Source: Polyporus tsugae (Eukaryota > Basidiomycota > Agaricomycetes > Polyporales > Polyporaceae). Taken from it: DNA of 64,000 bases. The position numbers were made by a program, and so were the translations under genes. The stretch spans positions 1,741,001-1,805,000 of the forward strand of contig JAHRBS010000012.1 of assembly GCA_024305745.1 (NCBI GenBank), in the 5' to 3' direction. The notes below the pieces were generated by a model. That model saw only the letters and a list, made by a program, of their open reading frames with translations, made no database searches and was not told the origin of the DNA. Below, piece after piece: positions 1-11,609 of this stretch (its first letter is position 1; every line of letters starts with the position of its first letter).

Positions 1-3000
1 CCCTTCGTCTACCCTTCCCCGAAGGTCGCCCAGATCTCCTGGGATGCGGCTACGAACGCTATCACTCCCGATACTCAGCTCCCCGGCTGGGTCTTCTCGA
101 CAAAACTCGTCGCGAAGCCCGATCAGCTCATCAAGCGTCGCGGAAAGGCCGGTCTCCTCGCTCTCAACAAGTCTTGGGAGGAGGCGAAGGTGTGGATTCA
201 GCAGCGCGCGGGCAAGCCGCAGAAGGTGAGCAGGTTTTCCGTTCTTGCGTTCTCCCATCCATTTTCTCGCGTCCTTCGGCGCCCCATGTTATCGTCGCGA
301 TCGATTGCGAGTGCCCGACATGCTTCATGTTGCCCCTCCCTTCCGCATCCTCCGCACCCGCATGTATTATGACGCGTCTGTGAACGCGTCCTGCGCGAGG
401 CTGATACGCGCTCCACGTGATTCTGCTTGACCGCGTTCCGTTTACGTTCCTCGTCCCCGATCCCCGATTTCAGATCTGCGCAATCATGCCTTGTTTCCCA
501 TCTCATCCTGCTTGACCGATTTCTGTCCGCTGCAACTGTCTCTGACATCTTTCTCAGGTCGAATCCGTGACTGGCACGCTCAGCAACTTCATCGTCGAGC
601 CTTTCCTCCCTCACCCGTCGGACGCCGAGTACTACGTCTGCATCAACTCCGCACGAGAGGGCGACTATATCCTCTTTACCCATGAGGGTGGTGTTGACAT
701 CGGTGATGTCGACGCCAAGGCTCTCAAACTCAGTCTCCCCATCAACGCGCCCTTCCCCTCTCGTCAGACTATTGCCGACACCCTCTTGAAGCACGTCTCT
801 GCTGCCAAGAAGGAGACCCTCGTCGACTTCCTCATCCGTCTCTACTCCGTATACGTCGACCTCCACTTCGCCTACCTCGAGATCAACCCTCTTGTCGTCC
901 TCGATGGCGTCAACGGCGGTCAGCCCACCATCCACTATCTCGACATGGCTGCGAAGCTCGATCAGACCGCAGAGTCGATCTGTGGACCCAAGTGGGCCAT
1001 TGCTCGTGACTTGTCCGTCTATGAGCCTGGGTCCCAGGCGACTACAACCAAGGGAAAGGGCGTTTCTGCTGACCGCGGTCCCCCCATGGTGCGTTCTAGG
1101 TTCGGTTTCACTCTAAAACCCTGATGATGTAGACACCATTCTCCCATAGGTCTGGCCCGCTCCTTTCGGTCGTGACCTCACGAAGGAGGAAGCGTATATC
1201 CAGAAGCTCGATGCTTCGACGGGTGCGTCTCTCAAGCTGACGGTCCTCAACGCCGAGGGTCGTATTTGGACCATGGTCGCCGGTGGTGGTGCCTCCGTCG
1301 TCTACTCCGATGCCATTGCCGCCCATGGCTTCGCTCACGAGCTCGCCAACTACGGCGAGTACTCCGGCGCTCCCTCTGAGGGTCAGACATACGAGTACGC
1401 CAAGACCATTCGTAAGTGCAAGTGCTATGCATTTCAAGACTTGGGCTGACGGATACACTCAGTCGATCTCATGACTCGCGGCACTCCTCGTGCTGAGGGG
1501 AAGATCTTGATCATCGGAGGTGGTATCGCCAACTTCACCAACGTTGCGGCTACCTTCAAGGGTATCATTCGTGCGCTCAAGGAGTACAAGGCACCCCTCA
1601 TCGCTCACCAGGTCAAGATATACGTTCGTCGCGGCGGACCCAACTACCAGGAGGGTCTCAAGGCCATGCGTCTCCTTGGCGAGTCGCTCGGAGTCCCGAT
1701 CAAGGTCTATGGTCCTGATACTCACATCACCGCCATTGTCCCTCTCGCTCTTGGTGTCTCCAGCAAGCAGTCCAACCTCCACTCCATCGCAGCGACTCCC
1801 ATTAGCCCCCCTTCCCCACAGGGTTCCGCTGCCAGCAAGAACTTGGAGCCTGAGCCTACTGTCGGTACCATTCACGCAGATGGTGAGCGTACTCAGCCAC
1901 AGGATCAAATTATCAGCTTCGACAGGAAGACTGGCGTCCGGCCCTCTCGCCCCTCGTACCGTCCATTTGATGCGCAAACTCGTTCATTCGTGTATGGTCT
2001 CCAGCCTCGGGCCATCCAGGGTATGCTCGACTTCGACTACTCCTGCGGCCGTGAGACACCCAGTGTTGCGGCCATGATCTACCCCTTCGGTGGTCATCAC
2101 ATCCAGAAGTTCTACTGGGGCACGAAGGAGACGCTCCTCCCCGTCTACACGAGCGTGGCCGAGGCGGTCAAGAAGCACGCCGAGGTTGATGTCGTCGTCA
2201 ACTTCGCTTCGTCGCGTTCCGTGTACTCGAGCACGCTCGAGATCTTCGAGTTCCCCCAGATCAAGAGCATCGCGCTCATCGCTGAGGGTGTTCCTGAGAG
2301 GCACGCACGCGAGATCCTCCACCTTGCCCAGCAAAAGGGTGTCCTTATCATCGGTCCCGCGACCGTTGGCGGTATCAAGCCTGGCTGTTTCAGGATTGGT
2401 AACTCCGGAGGGTACGTTTGTCGCACTCCATTCCTTCAACTTTCGTGTGCTGATCGATGTGCTGTGCAGTATGATGGACAACATTATCTCTTCCAAGCTC
2501 TACCGTGCGGGCTCCGTCGGTTACGTCTCAAAGTCTGGTGGTATGTCCAACGAACTCAACAACATCCTCTCCCTTACCACCAACGGTACCTACGAGGGTA
2601 TCGCCATCGGTGGTGACCGCTACCCCGGCTCAACCTTCATCGACCACTTGCTTCGTTATGAGCAGGACCCCGAGTGCAAGCTGCTCGTTCTCCTTGGTGA
2701 GGTCGGTGGTATCGAGGAATATCGCGTCATCGAAGCGGTCAAGAAGGGCATCATCAAGAAGCCCATCATCGCTTGGGCGATCGGTACCTGCGCGAAGATG
2801 TTCACGACCGAGGTGCAGTTCGGCCACGCCGGTTCCATGGCAAACTCCGACACGGAGACGGCAGACGCAAAGAACGTTGCCATGCGCGCGGCCGGCTTCA
2901 TCGTTCCTGACACCTTCGAGGACCTTCCTGAGGTCCTTAAGCTGACCTACGAGCGTCTTGTCGCCGGTGGCACCATCAAACCCCAGGTGGAGCGTGACCC

Positions 3001-3988
3001 TCCTGTCATCCCCATGGACTACAAGTGGGCGCAGGAGCTCGGTCTCATTCGCAAGCCGGCGGCGTTCATCTCGACCATTTCAGACGAGCGTGGTCAGGAG
3101 CTCCTGTACGCTGGCATGCGTATCTCGGATGTCTTCAAGGAAGACATCGGCGTTGGCGGTGTCGTTAGTTTGCTCTGGTTCAAGCGTCGTCTGCCACCAT
3201 GGGCGACCAAGTTCATCGAGATGGTGCTCATGCTCACTGCCGACCACGGTCCGGCTGTATCAGGGTGAGTTGCGCTTCAACTACAGATCCAAGCTCGATC
3301 GCTGACTTGGTTGATTCCAGTGCTATGAACACGATCGTCGCGACCCGTGCGGGCAAGGACCTTATCTCCTCGCTTGCATCTGGTCTCCTCACGATCGGTT
3401 CCCGCTTCGGTGGTGCTCTCGATGAGGCGGCGAGCATGTTCTCGAACGCGCGCGACACAGGCCTCACCCCTCGCGAGTTTGTCGACACCTGCAGGAAGCA
3501 GAACAAGCTCAGTATGTCCAGTCTCCCGTACTTCTGTTGTCGTTGGCGGTCTGACTCCCGTGTTTACAGTCAGCGGCATCGGCCACAAGATCAAGAGCGT
3601 GAACAACCCTGATCTCCGCGTCGAGCTTGTGAAGGAGTACGTGCACAAGCACTTCCCCAGCCACAGTTTACTGGACTATGCGCTCGCGGTCGAGAAGGTC
3701 ACGACGTCGAAGAAGGACACGCTCATCCTCAACGTCGATGGCTGCATCGCTGTCTGCTTCGTCGACCTGCTCCGCGACTCCGGCGCCTTCACGCCGGACG
3801 AGGCTGATGAGTACATCAAGATCGGTACCCTCAACGGTCTTTTCGTGCTCGGCCGCAGCGTCGGTTTCATCGGCCACCACCTCGACCAGAAGCGTCTGCG
3901 TGCACCGCTCTACCGCCACCCCGCCGACGATATCTTCATCAATATGGCGGACATCTCGCAGCCGCGCGTCCTAGGCAAGATGGTGTAA
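1..3988 (+). CDS. ACL: ATP-citrate lyase (ATP-citrate synthase), fused single-chain form, 5' end missing
   Basis: Makes cytosolic acetyl-CoA and oxaloacetate from citrate, CoA and ATP, feeding lipid and sterol synthesis. Exons 1-225, 558-1088, 1150-1411, 1463-2411, 2470-3264, 3321-3511 and 3570-3988 join in phase and give 1123 visible residues. By comparison with animal ACLY only about 25-30 N-terminal residues lie outside the window. Visible in order: the ATP-grasp region ([20 protein letters not shown]), the CoA-binding and succinyl-CoA-synthetase-like part ([21 protein letters not shown]), a Ser/Pro-rich linker (around 1790-1960), then [10 protein letters not shown] carrying the phospho-histidine, and the citrate-synthase-like C-terminus ([24 protein letters not shown]). 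Having both halves on one chain is the basidiomycete/animal arrangement; many ascomycetes split it into two genes. Identification is very secure; the first exon or exons are outside the window. Confidence 0.97.
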
Positions 3989-4480
3989 GCGTCGTAGAAG
4001 GACGGTGCTCGCTGCTGCATTCGTGTTTGTGCTGTGCGGATTATCAGAATTACTAGAGGGGAAAGAAGTGCTCGCCTCCTGACAATATTTTTCTTCTGAA
4101 ATGACTATACGAACGTACGACATACCAGACGATCCTCCCGTCCCGTCCCATCCATTATGCATCCGGATCTCATCCTTTCCCATCGACAATCCTTCATCCC
4201 CATCACTGTGTCCTTCGTTGTACTTTGGCTCGGAATACTTGTGTGAAATATAATGCAGCTATAGAACTCACTCCTTTGAAAGCCTTTTACGCTGACGCCT
4301 TTAGATTCTCTTCCGAGGTAATTGACGCACGGAAATCGATACATATGATGATAACATGTGGGTTTGCAGAGGTCCCGCGCTAAGGGAAACGTTCAAACCA
4401 CCCTTGGCGGTCTGGACTCCGCGATTCGTTCAAGGCTGCTGGCCTTCGTATTACCGGCGTCCCGCGCCTACTTTGAGATG
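3989..4480. other. Intergenic, 3' flank of the ATP-citrate lyase gene
   Basis: No gene seen. It presumably holds the 3' untranslated region of the citrate lyase gene, including the AT-richer stretch near 4075-4100. Confidence 0.5.
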
Positions 4481-4489
4481 GTGAGTGCG

Positions 4490-5560
4490 TCTTGAATTCC
4501 ACATGTGTTATCGGTAGAAATGACTCCGTATCCCGGTGTCTTGCAACAGGACGGCCTCCTGCCTTCGCCGGATTCCGCCGATACAACTAAGAACATTCCA
4601 AGTCTTCCAAAGGTCGTGGTTGGAAACCGACTCTTGCAGCGATCAAGTCGATGGTGGCGAGACCGAAGGCGTAGAGAGCACTAGGCACGGTGCCGCACGA
4701 GGACGCACCGTGGGATGTGTTGATTGTGGTCCCTCGGCCTCCCTTCACTGTGCGGGATTCATTCGATATACATGGTGACTTCATACCACCGGGATTGGAT
4801 GAGAGTACGTGCTCCTGCATGTATCTCTGAGCTGACTTGTGTAGCCGTTCTGGGACAAGGTGAGGGGGGAGTTCTAGTTCTTGCGGATTTCGGACTCCCG
4901 CTGCGAGGATTTGATCGTCAGTAACGACACACCCCCTCACCCTGTCTGGAGTCTGGATGGACGACGATCCTGATCCTCAAGCCTCATGGCGAAGCCCTGT
5001 CGGCGGCGAGAGACCCGACGCGCCTCGCCTCCCTCACCCAGACTCATCCCGATGAGGTCGGTGTGTACGGGACAAGGCTCGAAACCGTCCACTGGCGCCC
5101 CGAGAGGAAGGAACAGGTACGCGAGATGGTTGGATTGTGGCGCGTTCCCTTGATAACGATAACACAGGCAGGTAAAGGGAATGAAGGCGCGAAGACTAGA
5201 CGTGGACGGAACCTAACGTGCGGTCAGTTGAGGCTTCGTCATGTCTGACTCTGATCTTTATTTTAGCTACAACCTACCTGCGAGCGTCCCGCACAGTGCG
5301 GGTATTTCGCCTCGAGTACTCTTGTCGACCTTCAACGTTTCAACACGCGCGCGTGGTCGCCGCAAAACAGGAAGATGGTTGAAATTTGAAACGTGTGATT
5401 CTGACCGCGGCTTCCCCGGTCTCCCCATCTTCGTAAGAGTCTCGCATTATGCCATCTAAGATTGGCTTGGCCTCTTGAGGCGACTGATCTGCAGGCGGCT
5501 CTCTATTTCTCGGCAGTCTTGACCGCCTCGGTAAGGAAGACATTCTGCCGCCAGAGTCAT
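4490..5560 (+). pseudogene. Decayed coding remnants, unassigned
   Basis: Several short open stretches on the + strand read like protein but do not join without stops. Examples are PHEDAPWDVLIVVPRPP near 4700, an exon-like piece after a plausible acceptor at about 4844 (PFWDKVRGEF followed by a stop), ILILKPHGEALSAARDP near 4965-5110 ending at a plausible donor, and ALYFSAVLTAS near 5500. Spacing and splice-like borders suggest a former multi-exon gene. I cannot name a family; a weak resemblance to the header region of Crinkler-like proteins is not enough for a call. It could also be a real gene with unusual introns that I failed to assemble. Confidence 0.35.
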
Positions 5561-6650
5561 CAGCACGGAACGACGAGTCAATTACTCCAGTAACCTACCT
5601 ACTTGGGGTTGTCTTCAATCCTACACAGTGGAGGACCGGTGATCGACAATCCCAAATGAACGGTCTGCACAAGTCCACACAAGTTGAACTTTTCTGCTGG
5701 CGCTACCAGGTCTAGTGTTCCTTCCCTCTAGATCCTCGACACTATTTCTGCTGTGTTTTCCTGGCGTCTTCCACTTCGTCTGGGACATGGACGGTAGCAC
5801 TGGGGCGTCTGCTCCAGGCGGTGATGGACGAGTATCACCAATCGTACCATACAATTAGTACGCATGGTAGCGCGATACATGCAAGAACGCTGAAAATGAA
5901 GCCGGAACTCCCTTCATTGGCTCTATAAGGGTGACACCGTGAACACGCCTCCCTTCGTGGAACGACACTGCCTTGGAGAGGGGAGGTAGGCAGTCTAGCT
6001 ACTTACAGTAATCAAGGTGTTGGTGTAGAAGACTGGTAGCCAATTATGTACAATAGAGCCGAATCGGCAGCCCCCTCCATTCTCGGCGTGAAGCCATAAT
6101 CGATGGGAAATTTCTTAGAGGAAAGATGCCTACCAAGGATATGGCATCATTGATACTTGGTGTCAAATTGCCAGCCAGCGTCGTGGATAAAGCGGGAGCA
6201 ACCGGAGATACAGGAACTCCTCTGGCCTGATTCGACGGTTGTGAGCGCTGGGACGCGATGCTCGGCGCAGTGGGAAGGACTCTAGGAGAAGTCGGACTGC
6301 TTTTTCTGCCTGGGTAAAAGTCCTCGGGACAGCTGAAAGATCTGCGCGAGTATACAGGGACAGTGCGACGGTCATGCAACTAGCCAAGCGGTCTGGGGAG
6401 GAGGGGGATAAGCGAAAGGTCGACTCGCGGGTGGAGATAGAGTGGCAGTGCCCAGCAAGTCCGTGCGGCGCCCCGGTGAGCAGCATCGCGCCAAGCCGTG
6501 TCCCGCACCCATCCATGTCTCTCCCCTTCAAAACCTCCTCATTCCCCCCCGTCCCCCCGCTCTCCCTCTCATTCCCACCGGCGACCCCGACAAGGTCCAT
6601 TAGACTGTCTCGCCTTTCCTCCCGACCGCCAGCAGGGCTTCTCCGATAAC
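5561..6650. other. Intergenic, upstream of the DUF1275 gene
   Basis: No convincing gene. Pyrimidine-rich sequence at about 6500-6600 lies just before the start of the DUF1275 gene and probably belongs to its promoter or 5' leader. Confidence 0.4.
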
Positions 6651-7978
6651 ATGAGCTCCCAGCCAGTGCCCCCCTCCGCGAAGGAGGCCGCTTCTCTTCC
6701 CCCACCCGCTTCCTCGAAGGCGTCGAACAACACCCTTCTCAATAACAACCAGCTGTGGACAAGTCCCCTGGACCTATTCTCGTACCGTCACTGGATGTCC
6801 GATGTCGATCCACAGCAGTCGACCATGCCGTTGGCAGCATTCTGCTTCATGACTGGCTTTATGTGCGTCCTATGGTTTCATTGTCTGCATTTTCTCCCTC
6901 GATGTGAGCGGTCCGGTACTCGTCACATTTCCGCGCTACGCTTTGTCTCCGGTATTCGTCTGGCCCCTCGTGTGGCTCGGTGAGGTCGTGCTACTCCGTA
7001 TAGTTTCGCTGGTGACTTGATAGGTGAATGCAAGAACCGGTTGGTCTCACGAAGCATGGCGAAGCCTGCCATCCAACGTACTTCTCGGAATGTCTTGCCT
7101 CATGCCTCCGTCCTGCTTGTTTCTGTTCGGCGCGAGCTAACGCTCATCCCAGCGACTCGATATCCTTCACCGCCATCTTCGTCTGGTGTGGTTTCCAAAC
7201 CGGCAACTCCGTCCAGCTCGCACTCGCACTCGCGCGCCTCTTCTCCGGTCCCCCCGGGCAGCGCGACACCTCCTTCCACATCGCAGATCAGCAGGCCCTC
7301 ACCTCCGTCCTCACCTTCATCGCAGGCTCAGCCATCGGGCGCGTCGGCGACAAGATGGGCCCTAAAACGCGCGCGTGGCTCTTCATCGGGACCTTCATCC
7401 AGGCGCTCTTCACCATGGCCGCCGCGCTGACGGCGTGGAAGAGCGGGCAGGGGAGCATCGCGGAGGTCCGCGGGAACCCAGCGTGGTCGAACGCGCTCAC
7501 GTTCGTCGCGGTCGGGTTCATGAGCGCGAGCATGGGGCTGCAGGGGATCATGGGCAAGCGGGTGAACACGCAGTTCGCGACCACCGGTGAGTGATTCCGT
7601 CCCGTCTCCGCATCTGTCTTCTCTTTTCGCCCCTCCCATTCCCTCCCGTCAGCCCCTTGGGTTGTGGCCCCCCCGCCCCCGAATACACGCTCGGACCGGA
7701 AGCACTGACGCCGCACCCTTCGCGCAGTCGTCCTGACGACCGTCTGGTGCGAACTCATGGCGGACCCGAAGCTGTTCACGTTCAACAAGGTCGTCATCTC
7801 GCGCGACCACAAGGTCATCGCCATCGTCACGCTCTTCCTCGGCGGCTTCGTCGGCCGCGCGATCCTCGACGCCGCCGGCGCCGCGGCCGCCCTCGGCGTC
7901 GGCACCGGCCTTCGCCTCCTCATCGCCTTCTGGTGGCTCTTCGTCCCCGGCAAGCAGGCCGCGGCCGGCAAGTCATGA
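6651..7978 (+). CDS. DUF1275 (YoaK-like) multi-pass membrane protein
   Basis: Three exons, 6651-6862, 7153-7586 and 7728-7978, join in phase to 298 residues. The N-terminus is a roughly 40-residue Pro/Ser/Ala-rich soluble tail. It is followed by the family hallmark around the first intron (CFMTGF, then DSISFTAIFVWCGFQTGN), a second conserved block with a Ser/Met-rich helix (GFMSASMGLQG) near residue 190, and hydrophobic helices to the C-terminus (LRLLIAFWWLFVP). About six membrane spans are visible. DUF1275 proteins are widespread in fungi and bacteria and their transport role is not established, so I assign no substrate. The first intron, at 290 bases, is long for this window, but the reading across it restores a strongly conserved block. 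The family call is firm. Confidence 0.9.
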
Positions 7979-8574
7979 GCTTGGGTGCCCTCACTTTGAT
8001 ACCTGCGGAGTTCGTCGCGCTTGGTGGGGTAGGGGTGTGGGGCGAGTCGGTGTGGATAATAGAGGCATGGGGTTAGACGGTGTGATGTGAGTTATTGTTG
8101 TATATTGGCGTCACCGCTCCTCGTAGGGCGAGCGGGATGTCTGGTTTGGCAGAACGGTACTGATACCACGCGGAATAATTGTCGCAGAGACGACGCCTTG
8201 CGTACAATGTACATAGATGTGTTTTGTGATTCCCCTTGTGCAACGCCATACCGCCGATCGGCTCAATCACACTCCTTTTTCTTGACGATTTCGTGGACCA
8301 GGGACTGGGGCTTGAAGGATCTTGCAAGTCGTCCGCCCCCATCTCCACAACGCCGACCTTGCTGCGGGCGATGGCCCTCGCGATAGTCGCATAAATGCCA
8401 AGCGGAGCTTCCGAGATGTTGGGGATCAAGATCCAGCAGTGACCTCACCGACGCGCCGGCCACCACACGCCATCTCATATTACCCTCACGACCTCCGAGT
8501 CCCCGCCGGTGAGCCGCCACTATTGTGCATACATGGTGTGATATTAACTTTCATGAACTCGACGCAAGTCGTGC
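7979..8574. other. Intergenic between convergent genes
   Basis: The DUF1275 gene (+) and the first Cyt-like gene (-) converge here. No further gene seen; it should hold both 3' ends. Confidence 0.5.
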
Positions 8575-9424
8575 TTAGACCTCCCCTCCGAATCCCTTCT
8601 CGACAGCCACCTGCATCGCAACGACGTCGGCTGAGTAGCTATGCTTCGTCGATCCTCCCAGACCAAGATACCCAGACTTCTTCTGCGCCTCGTCCGTGTA
8701 CCTGCGAGACCAATCACAACCATGGGTCAGTGGCAAGACATCACGAACGAACGAAGGTGAGATGCCGCTCACTTGACCGTCGTGACGAGCGAGTAGAAGT
8801 GGTCGGGCAGGTCCGCGTTGGGGTACGCATAGATCAGGCGGTACTCCCACCCGGTCTTGTGCGCGCCCTTCTCCGCGTCGTGGGACCTCATCAACGTGAG
8901 GCCGCCCTTCGACTCGTCCTCGGACGGGACGGCGAACGCGAGCTCGATGCGCTCGGCGAGCTGCGCCCACACGATGGCGGGGAAGGAGTCGGCGATGAAG
9001 CCCGTGACCTTGGCGGCGAGGTCGGCCGTCGAGTCCTCAGGCTCTGAATACTCGGCGTGGATCATGATGGACTGCACGCGGTCGAACGCGATGTTGGTGC
9101 CCGGTCTGGAGGTGATCGAGTTCCGGAAGTCGGACCATATGAAGTGCACGGCGGCTGGCTTGCCACTGGGGGAGGCGACGTGAGTGCCGACAAGTTGTTT
9201 CTTGTCGGAGGTGACATGTGTGGCGGCGAACGTGGCCACACGGGTGAAGGTCGGGAGTAGCGACTCCGGGAGGTCGACGATTAGGTCGAACTCTGCAGTC
9301 AGTCAGCTAAGGGTCGGGTGTAAGGATCGAGGAGTAACGCACTGGGGGACTTTGTGCTGCTAGGAGAGTCGGGTCAGGCGCAAGGAGCTATGGACAGGGC
9401 AATGTGGACGTACAGGCTGGACAT
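8575..9424 (-). CDS. Cyt-type (CytB/volvatoxin-like) pore-forming toxin homologue, intact
   Basis: Four exons on the - strand (9424-9414, 9359-9343, 9292-8773, 8701-8575) join in phase to 224 residues. The first two exons are only 11 and 17 bases and were placed by splice sites and phase. Size, lack of a signal peptide and overall pattern fit the Cyt delta-endotoxin family (PF01338), known from Bacillus and, in mushrooms, from the volvatoxin type. Shared with the second copy at 11 kb are the PGT(N/D)(I/L)AFD motif in the middle, a WEYR block about two thirds along, and a similar C-terminal strand region. Members of this family form membrane pores or act in defence; activity of this protein is inference. 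Family assignment rests on motif recognition without a profile search, so it is good but not certain. Confidence 0.72.
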
Positions 9425-10053
9425 CTGAGAGGCAGGATTCGAGGTTGGGAACGGGATACCGAACTACTTATCGGACTCTTGTTCCCGTCTGACGCAACCA
9501 AATCCAGACAGCTTGCGCCGTCCTCATTTGCCTTTTCGCGGCGCAAACGGGTTGGGTCCCCGCACTGGGGGAATATCTACCGGGTCCCCACCTCTCTACT
9601 CCGCTCCACAATATGTGCCTGTCCCTTGCAAGACTCGTTCACAATCGGAAAGCTACAGCTTGTATGTGAAGCTTACACCCAAGACATACAGCAGTATGTA
9701 CTTAGCGGCAGACAGCTCTCGATGCAGAGGGAGTTTGAACCTTCTGCGGATAGCGATTCCGGACGTGGCTGTTAGCGGTACAAGGCACCAGATGAAGGGC
9801 TCACGAGATCCCGGCCAGGCTAGCGGATTGTGCATCTTTTGTCTCCCTTCGTCCGAATAGAACCACCGAACGAATGGCGTTGGGGCTGTCAGTTGGCCAT
9901 AGACAGAGCGCCAGTAAGATAGAGGAGCTTGTTCGAGAGGGAACGTGGCGTAGCTCTGTATACGTTGAGAATGCGGAAAGCTTGCTCATCCACGACTCTC
10001 CGACATACCAGATCCATACCCATGTTTCCATTGCAGAGAGGATAGAAAAAATA
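9425..10053. other. Intergenic upstream of the first Cyt-like gene
   Basis: Presumed promoter of the - strand toxin-like gene and spacer to the tRNA gene. No other gene seen. Confidence 0.4.
10046..10051 (-). terminator. RNA polymerase III terminator of the tRNA gene
   Basis: A run of six T on the - strand begins two bases after the tRNA discriminator base, the expected Pol III stop signal. Confidence 0.75.
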
Positions 10054-10138
10054 TGTCCCAGGGAGGATTCGAGCCTCCGTCTTCACGGAATTGCGGGAGT
10101 ACCACAACGTGATGATCTAACCACTAATCGACAAGGAC
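10054..10138 (-). tRNA. tRNA-His (anticodon GTG) with a short intron
   Basis: 85 bases on the - strand fold as a nuclear tRNA. The acceptor strands GTCCTTG and CTGGGAC pair with one T-T mismatch. A D arm contains AGTGGTTAGA. The anticodon stem TCACG pairs with CGTGA and its loop starts TTGTGG, giving anticodon GTG (His). The T arm is GGAGG/CCTCC with loop CTCGAAT. An extra 13-14 bases sit after the purine 3' of the anticodon, the normal position of tRNA introns removed by the splicing endonuclease. The discriminator base is A at 10054. The gene lies between the two Cyt-like genes. Confidence 0.88.
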
Positions 10139-10930
10139 CGTGATTTGTGGCTCTACGTGGATGGTTAGATGGTGATGGCTATCGGCGCCAATCGAAGCAC
10201 TGCCGTTCCTAAACTTACGCACTGGTGGCAGTCGCTCAACGTTCAACCGCTCAACCGCACTTGCAACTGCCAGCTACATACATCCTCCGGCCTATGCCAT
10301 TGCCATCCACTGCAACCCACAGACGCAATGGATGCGGAGCTTTCATTACCTGGAAAATGCATCGCAAGCGCTGAAGCCTTGGTTTCATTGTCGGAGCACT
10401 GAGCGGTGCCTCCATTCAACGTCACGGCATGCATGTTTGTCGGCAGGCCCAGCTGTCCCTGACGTCCGCCACTGGACACCTGTTCGAGGTTTTAACAACT
10501 CCGTATGCTGACAAGAGTCTGAGCGTTACCCACCCAGACCGTGCTATCTCGACTTCGTTGGGCCGGGCCTCTTGTCCCAACACTTGTGCGTGAGCGAGCG
10601 TGTTCGTTTACATGCTTGCTTTGACCTTTAAGGGGCTGACATTTGTTGACAGACCTGACACGAACATTGTATAACCGTCTTTGAAGAACAGGTACGAAAC
10701 CACACAGTATACGAAACCCCGATGTCTGTTACTGGTTCGATGGAGGGCCACGCACTGATTGGGTAGGAACCTTGTACCGCTTAAGCGACGAGCACAACGG
10801 ACAACGATACTGTCAAGCCTGGTTCGCGTCCGTGGGTATACATACAAGCGATGTGGCTCCGGCTCGTCGACACCAGGCGAACACTTCCGTCCACCAACTC
10901 CTCTCCAATTACTTACACCTAACGATCCTC
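10139..10930. other. Intergenic between tRNA-His and the second Cyt-like gene
   Basis: No gene seen. It should contain the upstream region, and perhaps a 5' leader exon, of the + strand toxin-like gene. Confidence 0.4.
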
Positions 10931-10948
10931 AGTGTATGGTCAGACATC

Positions 10949-11609
10949 ATGGTGCTGACTTCACCATCGCCGCTAACCACACAATCTTCATTCTTTAAGC
11001 TCCCCGGCCCGCTCACCCCCGCCGCGGCAAAGATCATGAAGCTCTCCAACGCCTACGTCGCGTTCAACGACGCCCAGAAGGTCACCGGGATCAACTGGGG
11101 CGGCTTCAAGGACGCCGTCGTCGCGCACCCGGGCACCGACCTCGCCTTCGACAAGCTGCAGTCGACGTCGATCACGAACCAGACCGCGTCCGTCGACAAC
11201 ATGGCGTCCAAGATCGCGCAGTTCCTCGTCGACACCTTCGCGCTCAAGATGAACGCCGACGGGCTCCCCGCGCAGATCAGCGCGGCGTTCAACAGCCTCG
11301 ACAAGAAGGAGAGCAGCGGCTGGTTCAGCTCGTACACCAACGAGGGCCACGGCTCGTCGTGGGAGTACCGCATCGTGTTCGCGCTCCCGAACCCGGACCG
11401 TACTTGGTCGTGTCGACGATCAAGTGTGTGCGGTTTCCCGCCTTCCGCTCCTCCTTTGGGGTACCCGAGTGTTGCTGACGGTCGTTTGTGGATGACAGGC
11501 TGACGGCGGACATCTCGAGGTCCGGGGTTGGTTCGGACTGACAGGCGAGAGCAGGCACATCTTCACAGCCAACATCACAGCGATGGAGTTGGTCGTGAAC
11601 AAGAGCTAA
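10949..11609 (+). pseudogene. Second Cyt-type toxin homologue, broken by a frameshift
   Basis: Clear paralogue of the gene at 8575-9424: it shares the PGTDLAFD motif near 11130-11155, the WEYR block near 11360 and a C-terminal block just before the stop at 11607-11609. The main exon runs from about 11000 in one frame. Just after the WEYR block, close to 11400, the homology moves to another frame with no room for an intron, so the gene as read is frameshifted. An intron then follows at about 11426-11500 and the last exon is open to its stop. The 5' end is uncertain: an ATG at 10949 is in frame, but a good branch site and acceptor just before 11000 suggest an upstream leader exon. Either a young pseudogene or a sequencing error; reads would decide. 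Confidence 0.65.

Noticed and set aside
198..935. 245-codon open frame on the - strand
   Set aside because: Exactly antisense to the citrate lyase exons and spans an intron; composition is that of a shadow of strongly biased codons.
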